64,000 nucleotides of DNA from Chryseobacterium sp. 18061. Its GTDB lineage: Bacteria > Pseudomonadota > Gammaproteobacteria > Enterobacterales > Enterobacteriaceae. The stretch lies in the NCBI GenBank assembly GCA_902706205.1, contig CACSKA010000009.1:186001-250000 (forward strand). The letters are read 5' to 3'. Under the pieces are notes generated by a model. It searched no databases, was not told where the DNA came from, and saw nothing but the letters and a program-made list of their open reading frames with translations. Every line of letters starts with the position of its first letter. Position 1 is the stretch's first letter. Made by a program: the position numbers and the translations under genes. Positions 27,639 to 36,625 of this stretch are shown here, one piece after another.

Positions 27639-27644
27639 TATGAT
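27639..27644 (+). promoter_or_regulatory. Probable -10 element of suhB
   Basis: TGCTATGAT gives an extended -10 (TGC plus TATGAT) about 45 bp upstream of the suhB start codon; no good -35 is seen, which extended -10 promoters tolerate. Confidence 0.4.
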
Positions 27645-27688
27645 GTGCGCCGTTTTTCCCGTTCTTTAACATCCAGTGAGAGTGACCG

Positions 27689-28495
27689 ATGCAACATCCT
27701 ATGTTGACCATCGCCGTGCGCGCAGCGCGCAAGGCGGGTAATGTTATTGCCAAGCACTACGAGACCCCAGATTCCGTAGAAACCAGCCAGAAAGGCAGCA
27801 ATGACTTCGTGACGAATGTCGATAAAGCCGCAGAAGCGATTATTATCGAAACTATCCGTAAATCTTACCCGCAGCACACTATTATCGCCGAAGAGTCTGG
27901 CGAAGTAGCAGGCGAAGATCAGGATGTTCAATGGGTTATCGATCCACTGGATGGCACCACCAACTTCGTAAAACGTCTTCCTCATTTCTCTGTATCCATC
28001 GCCGTACGCATTAAAGGCCGTACTGAAGTGGCTGTGGTTTACGATCCAATGCGTAACGAACTGTTCACTGCGACCCGCGGTCAGGGCGCACAGCTGAATG
28101 GCTACCGTCTGCGCGGCACCAATGCCCGCGATCTGGACGGCACCATTCTGGCGACCGGCTTCCCGTTCAAAGCTAAGCAGCACGCTCCAGCTTATATGAA
28201 TATTCTCGGTAAACTGTTCACCGAATGCGCTGACTTCCGCCGCTCGGGTTCCGCTGCACTGGATCTGGCCTATGTGGCTGCAGGCCGCGTTGATGGTTAC
28301 TTCGAACTGGGCCTGAAGCCGTGGGATTTTGCTGCGGGCGAGCTGATTGCGCGTGAAGCTGGCGCTCTGGTTTGTGATTTCACTGGCGGTCATAACTTCA
28401 TGTCTACCGGTAACATCGTGGCAGGCAACCCACGCGTCGTGAAAGCGATGCTGGCCAGCATGCGCGATGAACTGAGCGAAGCGCTGAAGCGCTAA
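27689..28495 (+). CDS. suhB: Inositol-1-monophosphatase / Nus-factor SuhB
   Basis: Mg-dependent inositol monophosphatase fold; in E. coli SuhB also binds RNA polymerase and NusA to support rRNA antitermination. The 268-residue protein has the metal-binding motifs EESGE and DPLDGTTNFV (near residues 84-92) and the C-terminal WDFAAGELI. An in-frame ATG four codons downstream is possible. It is divergent from trmJ. Confidence 0.97.
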   Translation: MQHPMLTIAVRAARKAGNVIAKHYETPDSVETSQKGSNDFVTNVDKAAEAIIIETIRKSYPQHTIIAEESGEVAGEDQDVQWVIDPLDGTTNFVKRLPHFSVSIAVRIKGRTEVAVVYDPMRNELFTATRGQGAQLNGYRLRGTNARDLDGTILATGFPFKAKQHAPAYMNILGKLFTECADFRRSGSAALDLAYVAAGRVDGYFELGLKPWDFAAGELIAREAGALVCDFTGGHNFMSTGNIVAGNPRVVKAMLASMRDELSEALKR

Positions 28496-28503
28496 TCGCG
28501 TTT

Positions 28504-28584
28504 CCCCTCACCCCACAAGGGCGAGGGAGAAATCCGCACCGAGCGGTCCCCTCTCTCCTATGGGGAGAGGGCCTGGGGGAGGGG
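28504..28584. repeat. REP-like palindromic repeat after suhB
   Basis: Begins CCCCTCACCCC, has an internal inverted repeat CCCTCTCTCC/GGGGAGAGGG, and ends GGGGGAGGGG. It shares its end with the element at 19687-19753. It lies between convergent suhB and the NicO gene and may serve as a terminator for both. Confidence 0.65.
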
Positions 28585-28599
28585 AATACATCTACACTG

Positions 28600-29580
28600 T
28601 CAAAACGGTCTCAATCCCCTGCCCTCCGGCACCGCGCTGAGCCACATCACCACCGCCGCAACCACCAGCACCGCTCCACCCGCAAATGCCAGTGTCGTCC
28701 AGCCAATTTGCCGCCACATTACCGGCGCATGATTGCCACTCAAACGTACCGCCAGCTGACGGAAACTGTGTACCAGCAATGCCAACGATGAAATGGTTAT
28801 CGATGTGCCCGCCGCCATCGCCAGCGCAGAGGCTACTCCCCAGCTAAACACCCCAATCACCTTACTGAATAACAGCACCATAATCGCCCCGGAACAGGGC
28901 CGCATCCCCATCGACAGCACAATCACCAACCGCGCGCGCCAGTCGTTGCCGCTTTCCATTTGTTGCGGGTCTGGCATGTGCTGATGCCCACAGCCACAGT
29001 TGGCGTGGTGGTCATGATGCGGAGTAAACGCGGTAAAAGTCGGCTTGCGTAAAATCTGACGCAGCTTTTTCAGCGCCCGCCAGCACAACAATAATCCCAG
29101 CACACCGACCAGCACATAACTGCCCTTTTCAAGCCAGAAACTGCTGAGATGCAGCTGGCGCGCAGGTAATGCCAACAGCGTCAGCACCACAATGACCAAA
29201 CCAATCGCCACCAGGCCTTGTAATAAAGACGCCATCAGCGTCAGGCCGATGCTCGATTTTAGTTGCGACGGATGCGTTGCAAGCCAGGTGGTGATGACAA
29301 CTTTCCCATGCCCCGGTCCGAGCGCGTGCAGTACGCCATAGATGAAACTGAACGTCAGCAACGAGCCGCCCGCTTTCATCGGGTTTTCCGCCACCGCCTG
29401 CAACAAACCGCTCATCTGCAGATTAAGCTCCCGCTGCCAAATAATGCTTTTCAGCAACACCTGCGGCCAGGCGTGCCACAGCCATGACCCACCCGCCAGC
29501 GCCGCAATCAGAAACAGCACCAGCGGCCAAAGTTGCAGCCAGCGGCGTGAGCGCTTCGCTACCGGAAAGATTAAGGACAT
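28600..29580 (-). CDS. NicO-family nickel/cobalt transporter (RcnA-like)
   Basis: Inner-membrane efflux or uptake permease of the NiCoT/NicO superfamily. The 326-residue protein has six or more predicted membrane segments, the first family motif HALGPGHGKVVITTWL, the second motif MRPCSGAIMVLLF, and a histidine-rich cytoplasmic loop (HHDHHANCGCGHQHMPDP) expected to bind metal. That loop resembles RcnA, an exporter, more than ABC-type nickel uptake. Its start overlaps the end of the DUF1007 gene by 10 bp. In E. coli yfhR occupies this position between suhB and csiE, so this is a lineage-specific pair. Confidence 0.85.
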   Translation of the reverse strand: MSLIFPVAKRSRRWLQLWPLVLFLIAALAGGSWLWHAWPQVLLKSIIWQRELNLQMSGLLQAVAENPMKAGGSLLTFSFIYGVLHALGPGHGKVVITTWLATHPSQLKSSIGLTLMASLLQGLVAIGLVIVVLTLLALPARQLHLSSFWLEKGSYVLVGVLGLLLCWRALKKLRQILRKPTFTAFTPHHDHHANCGCGHQHMPDPQQMESGNDWRARLVIVLSMGMRPCSGAIMVLLFSKVIGVFSWGVASALAMAAGTSITISSLALLVHSFRQLAVRLSGNHAPVMWRQIGWTTLAFAGGAVLVVAAVVMWLSAVPEGRGLRPF

Positions 29581-30209
29581 GTCAGCGTCACCTGTTGAGC
29601 AAATTGTTTACCTAAATCCATATCCTCGGGCGGCGCATCGGCCTTGTCGAGCGACAGCGCGTAGGCCGCCAAATCTTCATTGGGTTTCGGCGTGTGCATG
29701 CTGAGCTTGCAGCCTTTTGGCGCATCGGCGGGCAGCGTGACATAAGCATCTTTGTCGTAATGCATATCGACAAAATAGGTCGGGTCGAAGGTGGAAAACT
29801 GATACGTCTGTCCGGCGAGCGGCTGCGGTGTGGCCAGTGGCAGAGTAAACGTCAGCACCGCTTTATGCCCTTCGCGGGAAAGCCCGTAGGACGTCGGACG
29901 ATTTTCAAATTTTACCTTCTGCTTACCGTGCCAGAACTCGGTGAAATAGTGCTGCCCAAGGACGTTGGCCATCACTTCTGCCGCCAGATGTTTCCAGACC
30001 TCATCCCCCGGTTTGGCATTACCCGCGTCATAGAGCAAATCGGCGGAAGTGATTTCATCCATCGTCCAGCGCATATTAATGGCGGTCAACTGCCCGCCGC
30101 TTGCCACCAGCTGGCTTTGCATGCTGATAAAACTGTGCGGGTGCGCTGACGCCTGCCACGATAATAGCGCGCCAAAAGCCAGAACCATGCCCGGTTTCAC
30201 TCTCGTCAT
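29571..30209 (-). CDS. DUF1007 periplasmic protein, partner of NicO transporter
   Basis: The protein is 212 residues from ATG 30209, preceded by GAGGATGCA; the frame is open further but without a ribosome site. It has a signal peptide (MTRVKPGMVLAFGALLSWQASA) followed directly by HPHSFI, the conserved mature N-terminus of DUF1007 proteins, whose histidines could bind metal. The family is typically coded next to NicO permeases, and this gene overlaps one. A periplasmic metal-handling role is inferred from that pairing; no activity is known to me. Confidence 0.8.
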   Translation of the reverse strand: MTRVKPGMVLAFGALLSWQASAHPHSFISMQSQLVASGGQLTAINMRWTMDEITSADLLYDAGNAKPGDEVWKHLAAEVMANVLGQHYFTEFWHGKQKVKFENRPTSYGLSREGHKAVLTFTLPLATPQPLAGQTYQFSTFDPTYFVDMHYDKDAYVTLPADAPKGCKLSMHTPKPNEDLAAYALSLDKADAPPEDMDLGKQFAQQVTLTCP

Positions 30210-30331
30210 TGCATCCTCAGTGAAAAATTCTGTGACCGACCCCAGCAATCCTTGCGCAAAGGCGTCCCGTCTGGCTTTCACGCCGTCAACCTTTAGCTAT
30301 TCTTATCAAAAACCTTTCTGGAACCTGACAG

Positions 30332-31615
30332 ATGATGACCGTGCTTGAACCGCCATCTGTGCTTTCCAGTCCACAGCGCCGCTGCCAGATCCTGCTAATG
30401 CTGTATCTGCCAGGGCAGTCCGTGACGCCAGAGGCGATAATCCGGGTGAACAACGTTGATGACGCTGTCGCCCGCCAGGATATCGCCGAAATACGTCACG
30501 TCATCCAGCGCTATCACCGACTCAACATCGTGACGCTTGCAGACGGCAGCTACCGGATTGAAGGCACCACACTTGACCAGCGCTTATGCCTGATTCACTG
30601 GCTGCGCCGCGCCCTGCGGCTGTGCCCTGGGTTTATCCAAGGGCAGTTTACCCCATCGCTCAAAACGCAGCTTAAACAATCGGGTATCTCGCGGATTCTG
30701 TATGACGATACCAACCTTCGCGCGCTGGTCAATCGCTGCGGGCAAAATCTTCAGCGTCAGTTCGACAGCCGCGATGCCGCCTTTCTCAGTCTGTATCTGC
30801 AATATTGCCTGCTGCAACAGCAGCCGCAGCAATCACCGGTATTTAACGATGGGCAGCGCAAATGGGCGCAGGCCAGCGCTGAATATCAGGTGGCGGCAGA
30901 AATTGCCCGTCACTGGCAGCGCCGGACCCTGAAAAACGCCCATCCTGACGAGCATCTGTTCCTCGCGATGTTATTTATGATGCTGAAAGTGCCGGATCCG
31001 AAACGTGACCATCACACCCAGGAAGTACGGCTCTATCGCAGTATTAACCAGCTGATTGACCGTTTCCAGCAGCTTTCCGGGCGGCAGTTCAGCGACCGTC
31101 GGGGGCTGCGCGACCAGCTGTATGTCCATCTGGCGCAGGCGATTAACCGCTGCCTGTACGGCGTCGGGATTGATAACAGCCTGCCGGAAGAAGTGCAGCG
31201 CCTGTATCCGCGCCTGATGCGCACCACTCAACAAGCGCTGACCGAGTTTGAATCGCACTATGCGCTGCGGATTTCTGATGAAGAGATGGGCCTGATTGCG
31301 GTGATTTTTGGCGCGTGGCTGATGCAGGAAAGTGACCTGCAGGAGAAACAGGTCGTGCTGCTGACGGGAGACAACCCGCAGCTTGAACAAGAAATTGAAC
31401 AGCAACTGCGCGAGCTAACGCTGCTGCCGCTGAACATCAAATACCAGACGCTGCACGCTTTCGAAAAAGAAGGTGCAGCGAAAGGCGTGGCATTGATCGT
31501 CACGCCCTACACGCTTGCACTGCCGCTGTTCTCCCCGCCGCTTATCCACGCCGGGGAGCCGCTCAGCGAGCGGCAGCGCCAACATATTTGTCAGATGCTA
31601 GAAGCGCCTGGCTGA
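30332..31615 (+). CDS. csiE: Stationary-phase-inducible protein CsiE
   Basis: The 427-residue protein has a winged-helix-like N-terminus (RRCQILLMLYLPG) and two PRD-like domains in the middle and C-terminal half (LYVHLAQAINRCLYGVGIDN, SDEEMGLIAVIFGAWLMQE). It resembles PTS-regulated antiterminators/activators but has no clear PTS EIIA domain. In E. coli it is induced by sigma-S and cAMP-CRP; its target is unknown. It is convergent with hcaT, and the two coding regions overlap by 25 bp at their 3' ends. Confidence 0.93.
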   Translation: MMTVLEPPSVLSSPQRRCQILLMLYLPGQSVTPEAIIRVNNVDDAVARQDIAEIRHVIQRYHRLNIVTLADGSYRIEGTTLDQRLCLIHWLRRALRLCPGFIQGQFTPSLKTQLKQSGISRILYDDTNLRALVNRCGQNLQRQFDSRDAAFLSLYLQYCLLQQQPQQSPVFNDGQRKWAQASAEYQVAAEIARHWQRRTLKNAHPDEHLFLAMLFMMLKVPDPKRDHHTQEVRLYRSINQLIDRFQQLSGRQFSDRRGLRDQLYVHLAQAINRCLYGVGIDNSLPEEVQRLYPRLMRTTQQALTEFESHYALRISDEEMGLIAVIFGAWLMQESDLQEKQVVLLTGDNPQLEQEIEQQLRELTLLPLNIKYQTLHAFEKEGAAKGVALIVTPYTLALPLFSPPLIHAGEPLSERQRQHICQMLEAPG

Positions 31616-32748
31616 GCCGTGACTTTCGGTCGGATAAACATCGCGGGAATAGCCAGCAGCGCCATCACCCAGAACACGCCCTGGTGCAGGTGCTGATAGA
31701 GGAATCCGGCGAAGACGGTCATGATGGCAATACTGCCGCCCATCGCGACGGCGGAATAGACCGCCTGTAGACGAATGACTTCGCTACCCTGACGGGCGGA
31801 AATGTAGCGCATCGCCGCCAGATGACAGACGGTGAAGGTGCCGCAGTGCAGGATTTGCGCGACGATAAGCCACGGCAATTCCGTTGTCCAGCCCATGATG
31901 CCCCAGCGGATAAGGCCGCAGAATGCCGAAAGCAGCAGTAAATCCCGCGCGCCGAAACGGCGGAACACCTTCTTGCTGACCGCGAAAATAACCACTTCCG
32001 CCACGACACCCAATGACCACAAATAGCCCACTGCCGATGCGGAATATCCGGCGCCCTGCCAGTAAATTGCGCTGAAACCGTAGTACGCCGCATGCGCGCC
32101 CTGTAACAGACACACGCAGGCCAGAAAACGCCAGCTTTGCATCACCAGAGATCGCCATGCAGGCCAGCCTGCGCTTTCCTCATGCTGCCGGGCTTCACCC
32201 TGCGGCTGAATCGATGGGGTAATCATCATCCCTATCAGCATGGAGGCAATGCCGATACTGAGCAGCGCCAGGATCGCGTGATAGTCGAAAAGGCTCACCA
32301 GTTTACCGGTCAGTGCCGAACCAATCACGAAGGCAATCGAGCCCCACAGACGCACGCGACCGTAGTCCATGGTTATCTGTTTTTGCCAGGTGTTTGCCAG
32401 CGCATCCGTCAGCGGAACCAACGGTGAGAAGAACAGGTTGAAGCCCACCATCATCGCCATCAGCCACGCCACTTTGGTGCCAGCCCAGAATGCAAGCACA
32501 AACAGCAGCGCCAGCAACGCCAGAACGCGTAATGCGCGGACTAATCGCGATGGATCGCTGACGCGAGGCGCAATCAGCAGGCTGCCGAGGAAGCGCGCCA
32601 CCAGACCCGCACCGAGCAGCACGCCGATGGTTTCCGGCGTCAGGCCCGTTCCTGCCAGCCACACGCTCCAGAATGGTAAGAAAATGCCGTAGCTAAAGAA
32701 GTAGGTAAAATAACTGAGCGCCAGCCAGCGCGTGGAATGCAAGACCAT
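31591..32748 (-). CDS. hcaT: HcaT, MFS transporter (3-phenylpropionate permease family)
   Basis: The protein is 385 residues from ATG 32748 (MVLHSTRWLALSYFTYFFSYG), with 12 predicted membrane segments and MFS/LacY-like nucleoside-H+ symporter features (FLPFWSVWL, TDALANTWQKQ, YGRVRLWGS). E. coli HcaT lies beside hcaREFCBD, the 3-phenylpropionate dioxygenase genes, and is thought to import that substrate. None of those genes are in the window, so the substrate here is open. The tail overlaps csiE. Confidence 0.9.
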   Translation of the reverse strand: MVLHSTRWLALSYFTYFFSYGIFLPFWSVWLAGTGLTPETIGVLLGAGLVARFLGSLLIAPRVSDPSRLVRALRVLALLALLFVLAFWAGTKVAWLMAMMVGFNLFFSPLVPLTDALANTWQKQITMDYGRVRLWGSIAFVIGSALTGKLVSLFDYHAILALLSIGIASMLIGMMITPSIQPQGEARQHEESAGWPAWRSLVMQSWRFLACVCLLQGAHAAYYGFSAIYWQGAGYSASAVGYLWSLGVVAEVVIFAVSKKVFRRFGARDLLLLSAFCGLIRWGIMGWTTELPWLIVAQILHCGTFTVCHLAAMRYISARQGSEVIRLQAVYSAVAMGGSIAIMTVFAGFLYQHLHQGVFWVMALLAIPAMFIRPKVTAQPGASSI

Positions 32749-32833
32749 GATTCCCTCCCAAATGGTGGCGCTAGTCTGGCGGCAAACGCAACGGCTGGCA
32801 AGTAAGGTTAACAATTTCCCAACATCTATCAGG

Positions 32834-33011
32834 CTAATTTACGAGGATGCTCGAAGAAAATCGCCACGTTTCTTTGGGCATTAACAGCACGACACCGGGC
32901 TGCCCCGGCATTCGATGCGCATTGACCGGATGCGACTGTGGCTCCAGACACACCCGCCCAGAGGAGAGACACTCATCCGCAGATGCGCGTTTTCCAGCCA
33001 CAATTTGTCCG
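32834..33011 (-). pseudogene. C-terminal remnant of an aldose 1-epimerase-like gene
   Basis: Just past the MFS stop codon, the minus strand encodes VCLEPQSHPVNAHRMPGQPG and then VVLLMPKETWRFSSSILVN before a stop at 32834. The pattern matches the end of YphB-type mutarotases (compare FCFEPMSHCPDDHHRPGGGN in the intact gene at 34612-35487). No start codon or upstream mutarotase sequence is in frame; the frame instead enters the 3' end of the transporter gene. I read it as the tail of a gene whose 5' part was lost by deletion. Confidence 0.6.
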
Positions 33012-34451
33012 TCATCCGTTTGCCCTCCCCACTTTTGCCGCTGACGTCGGGTCAGGTCGCCCGGTAAGCTGTTCTTCCAACGCTTCAAGCGTGACGCCTT
33101 TGGTTTCCGGCACGGTGCGTTGAATGTAGATCCAGCCCAGGGCGCAGATAATGCCATACAGCAAGAAACTGCCGGACGCTCCCAGGCTGGCATTGAGCAG
33201 CGGGAAAGTGTAGGTCAGCAGGAAACAAGCTATCCACAGCGCCAGCGTGCCGAGCGACATCGCCAGCCCGCGCACGCGGTTGGGGAAAATCTCTGATAAC
33301 AGTACCCAGGTCACCGGGGCCAGCGTCAGGGCATAAATAGCAATCGCCGCCAGCACCAGTAGCAGCACTGGCCAGCCCATGATGCCCAGTGCGTAGGCTC
33401 CGGCGATCAGCATGTAGATAACCGTCAGTCCACAGGCCCCCAATTGCATCAACTTGCGACGGCCGATTTTGTCGACCAGCGGCAGCGCGGCAAGCGTGAA
33501 AATCAGGTTGATTATCCCTGTCGCTACAATTGATTTCAGGGTTCCGTTGATATCAAACCCGGCTGAGGCAAAAATCTCCTGCGCATAGTTAAAGATGACA
33601 TTGATCCCGCACCACTGCTGGAATACCGCCAGCACCATCCCCATGATCACCACCGGACGGATGTTTGGCTGTAACAGCATGGCAAACGACACTCGCTGCG
33701 TGTCTTTCGCCAGCGTATGCGCGATGTCATTCAGGGTTTGTGTGGCATAGGCTGGCGAGCCAATACGTTCGAGGGTTTGACGTGCACGGGCTTCTTTGCC
33801 GGCCTTCATCAGCCAGCGCGGCGACTCTGGCACCACAAACAACAGCAGCAGAAATGCCAGCGCTGGAACCAGTTCCGCGCCAAACATCCAGCGCCATCCC
33901 GTTTGTCCGTTCCAGCTTTCCACTATGGTCTGCTGGGTCGCACTTGCCGCCACGGGTTCAGCAATCAGCAGGTTAATCAGCTGTGCCGCCAGTACGCCAA
34001 TTACGATAGTCAGTTGGTTGATGGCTACAAACCGTCCGCGTTTTTCCGCCGGACTCACTTCCGCGATATATAAAGGACTCAGTGCCGACGCCAGCCCAAT
34101 CCCGACCCCACCGACGATGCGATACACCACGAACAGTTCGAAGTTGCTCGCCATCGCCGTGCCCCAGGCCGAGACGCTGAACAGAATGGCGGAGGCAATC
34201 AGCGGCAGACGACGGCCAAACTTGTCCGCACTCCAGCCCGAAACCAGCGCCCCGAAAATACACCCAGTCAGCGCCGAGCTCATTGCCCAGCCAGACTGCG
34301 CCGGATCGGTGATATTGAAATACGCTTCATAGAAGGGCTTTGCGCCGCCAATCACGACCCAGTCGTAGCCAAATAGCAGACCACCGCAGGCCGCCACCAG
34401 ACAAATAGTCCAGACGTAGCCCATTTTTACTGCTGTCTGCGAATTACTCAT
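33012..34451 (-). CDS. Sugar-porter-family MFS transporter
   Basis: Proton-coupled sugar symporter of the XylE/IolT type. The protein is 479 residues from ATG 34451 (MSNSQTAVKMGYVW, with GGAGCTGAGGGA just upstream); an upstream open frame is probably untranslated. It shows 12 membrane segments and the family motifs GGLLFGYD, DKFGRR, PESPRWL, DKIGRRKL and PETKG. The substrate cannot be fixed. A terminator separates it from the yph genes upstream, and the tail of an epimerase gene lies directly downstream, hinting at a former sugar-uptake operon. Confidence 0.88.
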   Translation of the reverse strand: MSNSQTAVKMGYVWTICLVAACGGLLFGYDWVVIGGAKPFYEAYFNITDPAQSGWAMSSALTGCIFGALVSGWSADKFGRRLPLIASAILFSVSAWGTAMASNFELFVVYRIVGGVGIGLASALSPLYIAEVSPAEKRGRFVAINQLTIVIGVLAAQLINLLIAEPVAASATQQTIVESWNGQTGWRWMFGAELVPALAFLLLLFVVPESPRWLMKAGKEARARQTLERIGSPAYATQTLNDIAHTLAKDTQRVSFAMLLQPNIRPVVIMGMVLAVFQQWCGINVIFNYAQEIFASAGFDINGTLKSIVATGIINLIFTLAALPLVDKIGRRKLMQLGACGLTVIYMLIAGAYALGIMGWPVLLLVLAAIAIYALTLAPVTWVLLSEIFPNRVRGLAMSLGTLALWIACFLLTYTFPLLNASLGASGSFLLYGIICALGWIYIQRTVPETKGVTLEALEEQLTGRPDPTSAAKVGRANG

Positions 34452-34580
34452 TCCCTCAGCTCCTTCGTTAGCCAGACGAAAAATTCGCCCGGTACGCACT
34501 AAAGAGCTGAGTCTAAACAAAGCGAAATGCGCAAACAGACACTGTCCGCACGCTATAAAGTTAAGGAAGTTCAGTAAAAA

Positions 34581-34607
34581 ACGATACCTTGCGCAGCAAG
34601 GTATCGT
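34581..34607 (-). terminator. Terminator after yphB
   Basis: ACGATACCTTGC / GCAAGGTATCGT with a 3-nt loop, followed on the minus strand by TTTTTT. A strong intrinsic terminator ending the yphG-to-yphB transcript. Confidence 0.85.
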
Positions 34608-34611
34608 AGCG

Positions 34612-35487
34612 TCATTCGGCAGATATAATCCGTAGTGTCATATTGAGCTCAGTGCTCTCGCCTGGCGCCAGCGGAGTGAGATTTCCGCCGCCAGGGCGAT
34701 GATGGTCATCCGGGCAATGACTCATGGGTTCAAAGCAGAAAAAATCGAAAGTGTAGCCATCGTCAAAGTCTGGATCAGATACAAAAATGAAATAACAAGG
34801 AGCAGGCGGATCCGTCTCCATCGTTATTGCATAGCCATCGTGGGGCTGTGAAATCTGCGCCACGCCATTCCAGCCTGCATAACCATTGTTAACCCAGTGA
34901 CGCGGCAGCGGTGATGGAAGAGTGAAATCGAGATCCTGCTGCTGCTCAGTCTGATACGCCCCAACCAACCACTGCTCCCGTTCCAGCCAGTACCCATTTG
35001 CCTTTGCCTGTACCCGAGTTTGTGTTGCCATCGGAAAGAAAGGATGCCAACCGAGTCCGAAAGGTAGCGTTTCATCTCCGTGGTTTGTTACTGAAAGTGT
35101 GACTTTTAGCGAATTATTCGTCAGGTGAAACGACTGTGTCGCCTGATAGCGATACACGCCGTGACGGTGATGGTATGCAAGGCACAGACGATCTTCAGAC
35201 TGCGCCTCGCAATACCACTCACCCAGCCAACTATCACCGTGCAAATAGTGTTCATCCCAATCAACATTCGGCTCGAAGGTGTATTCTTTACCCTGCCAGA
35301 CAAAGTGGTTACCGCTGACACGATTGCCAAAAGGCACCAGAGGGAAACAGGATGAATCGGTTGCTACACCATTATTTTTACCCGGCCGCAGCAGCGGAAT
35401 ATCCCGCGACCTGAACCCTTCAATCGTCCCACCGGTGGAGGAAACCTCCAGGCTCAACGAGCCATTTTTCAAGCTGAATAGCGTCAT
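34612..35487 (-). CDS. yphB: YphB, aldose 1-epimerase family
   Basis: Galactose-mutarotase-fold protein interconverting sugar anomers. The protein is 291 residues from ATG 35487 (MTLFSLKNGSLSLEV, preceded by GAGGAGACAACGG). Family features visible are SCFPLVPFGNRVS, the catalytic-region histidines (DEHYLHGDSW and GLGWHPFFP) and the C-terminal glutamate region FCFEPMSH. Last gene of the yph cluster, 11 bp past yphC; it probably prepares the imported sugar for the YphC dehydrogenase or the downstream pathway. Confidence 0.93.
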   Translation of the reverse strand: MTLFSLKNGSLSLEVSSTGGTIEGFRSRDIPLLRPGKNNGVATDSSCFPLVPFGNRVSGNHFVWQGKEYTFEPNVDWDEHYLHGDSWLGEWYCEAQSEDRLCLAYHHRHGVYRYQATQSFHLTNNSLKVTLSVTNHGDETLPFGLGWHPFFPMATQTRVQAKANGYWLEREQWLVGAYQTEQQQDLDFTLPSPLPRHWVNNGYAGWNGVAQISQPHDGYAITMETDPPAPCYFIFVSDPDFDDGYTFDFFCFEPMSHCPDDHHRPGGGNLTPLAPGESTELNMTLRIISAE

Positions 35488-35498
35488 CCGTTGTCTCC

Positions 35499-36560
35499 TC
35501 AATCCGGCAAATTGATGACCACCTTCCCACATTTACCGCTTGCCATCAGCGCGTAAGCATCACCCGCCTGCTCCAGAGAAAAACGGTGCGTAATCGCATT
35601 ACGCGGCCAGAGCTTCCAGTCAGTCAGATCATGGGCACATTTTTCCATATGGAACAGACTGGTCACCCAGGAACCAATAATTCTCCGCTGGTGATGCATA
35701 AGATCGGCGCTAACCTCAAATTCTACCTTGCCGGTTTCACCGATATACACCACCCGTCCCCAATCGGCTGTAGATTGCAGCGCAAGCAAACGTCCCGCAG
35801 CATTACCTGAGCAGTCCAGTGCCACGTCTGCCCCGCCGCGCGTCATTTCTGCGATCAGCTCCGGCAGGCGTTCCGTTGTGGCGAGGTAGCCGTTATCCAT
35901 AACGCCCAATTGTTTCGCCATTGCCAGACGCTCCGGGAGCATATCAACGCCAATCACCCGCTTCGCACCACGTCCACGCGCCAGCATCATCGCCATCATA
36001 CCTACCGGCCCCAGCCCGACGACCAGCACATTGTCACTGCCAGAAACTTCGCCACGCAAAATGCCCTCATAAGCGGTACCCACACCGCAGCTGATAAAAG
36101 CACCATCTTCATAACTGAGCATCTCCGGCAGACGGATCAAGTCTTTCTCTTCCGCCAGCAGATACTCCGCATGGCCACCATCGCGCTGCCAGCCGTAAGC
36201 GGCCTTTCCCTCACCGGTACAAGAGATAGGAAATCCACGTCGACAGTTTGGACAAAAACCACAACCGGAAATATGGTAAACCAGCACGCGTTCGCCTTCT
36301 TTGAAGTGGCGGCAACCTGGGCCTAACGCCACAACCTGACCACAAGGTTCATGTCCATTAATGAAACCCTGATACAACGGTTTGTCCGGTGCTGCCGCTG
36401 TGGCACGGTGCTGATGATAGATATAATGCACATCGCTGCCACAGATCCCCGACGATTTCATTTTGAGCAGTACCTGATTCATACCCGGCACAGGTACGGG
36501 CACCTCCCGCAGGTCCACGGTAGAATTGCCTGGTAAATAAGCCGCCAGCATAGTTTTCAT
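35499..36560 (-). CDS. yphC: YphC, zinc-dependent sugar/polyol dehydrogenase
   Basis: Medium-chain dehydrogenase/reductase, 353 residues from ATG 36560 (MKTMLAAYLPG, with GAGAGGGATTT upstream). Catalytic zinc site GICGSDVHY and GHEPCGQV, structural zinc cysteines in CGFCPNCRRGFPISC, and the NAD-binding VVGLGPVGMMA. The nearest functional types are sorbitol, threonine or galactitol dehydrogenases; the substrate is unknown. It sits between the ABC importer and yphB. Confidence 0.93.
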   Translation of the reverse strand: MKTMLAAYLPGNSTVDLREVPVPVPGMNQVLLKMKSSGICGSDVHYIYHQHRATAAAPDKPLYQGFINGHEPCGQVVALGPGCRHFKEGERVLVYHISGCGFCPNCRRGFPISCTGEGKAAYGWQRDGGHAEYLLAEEKDLIRLPEMLSYEDGAFISCGVGTAYEGILRGEVSGSDNVLVVGLGPVGMMAMMLARGRGAKRVIGVDMLPERLAMAKQLGVMDNGYLATTERLPELIAEMTRGGADVALDCSGNAAGRLLALQSTADWGRVVYIGETGKVEFEVSADLMHHQRRIIGSWVTSLFHMEKCAHDLTDWKLWPRNAITHRFSLEQAGDAYALMASGKCGKVVINLPD

Positions 36561-36625
36561 AAATCCCTCTCTTAATATGATCAATTTTCATCCCTGCAGC
36601 TTCCGCGTCAGGGCGTTGGATCCTT

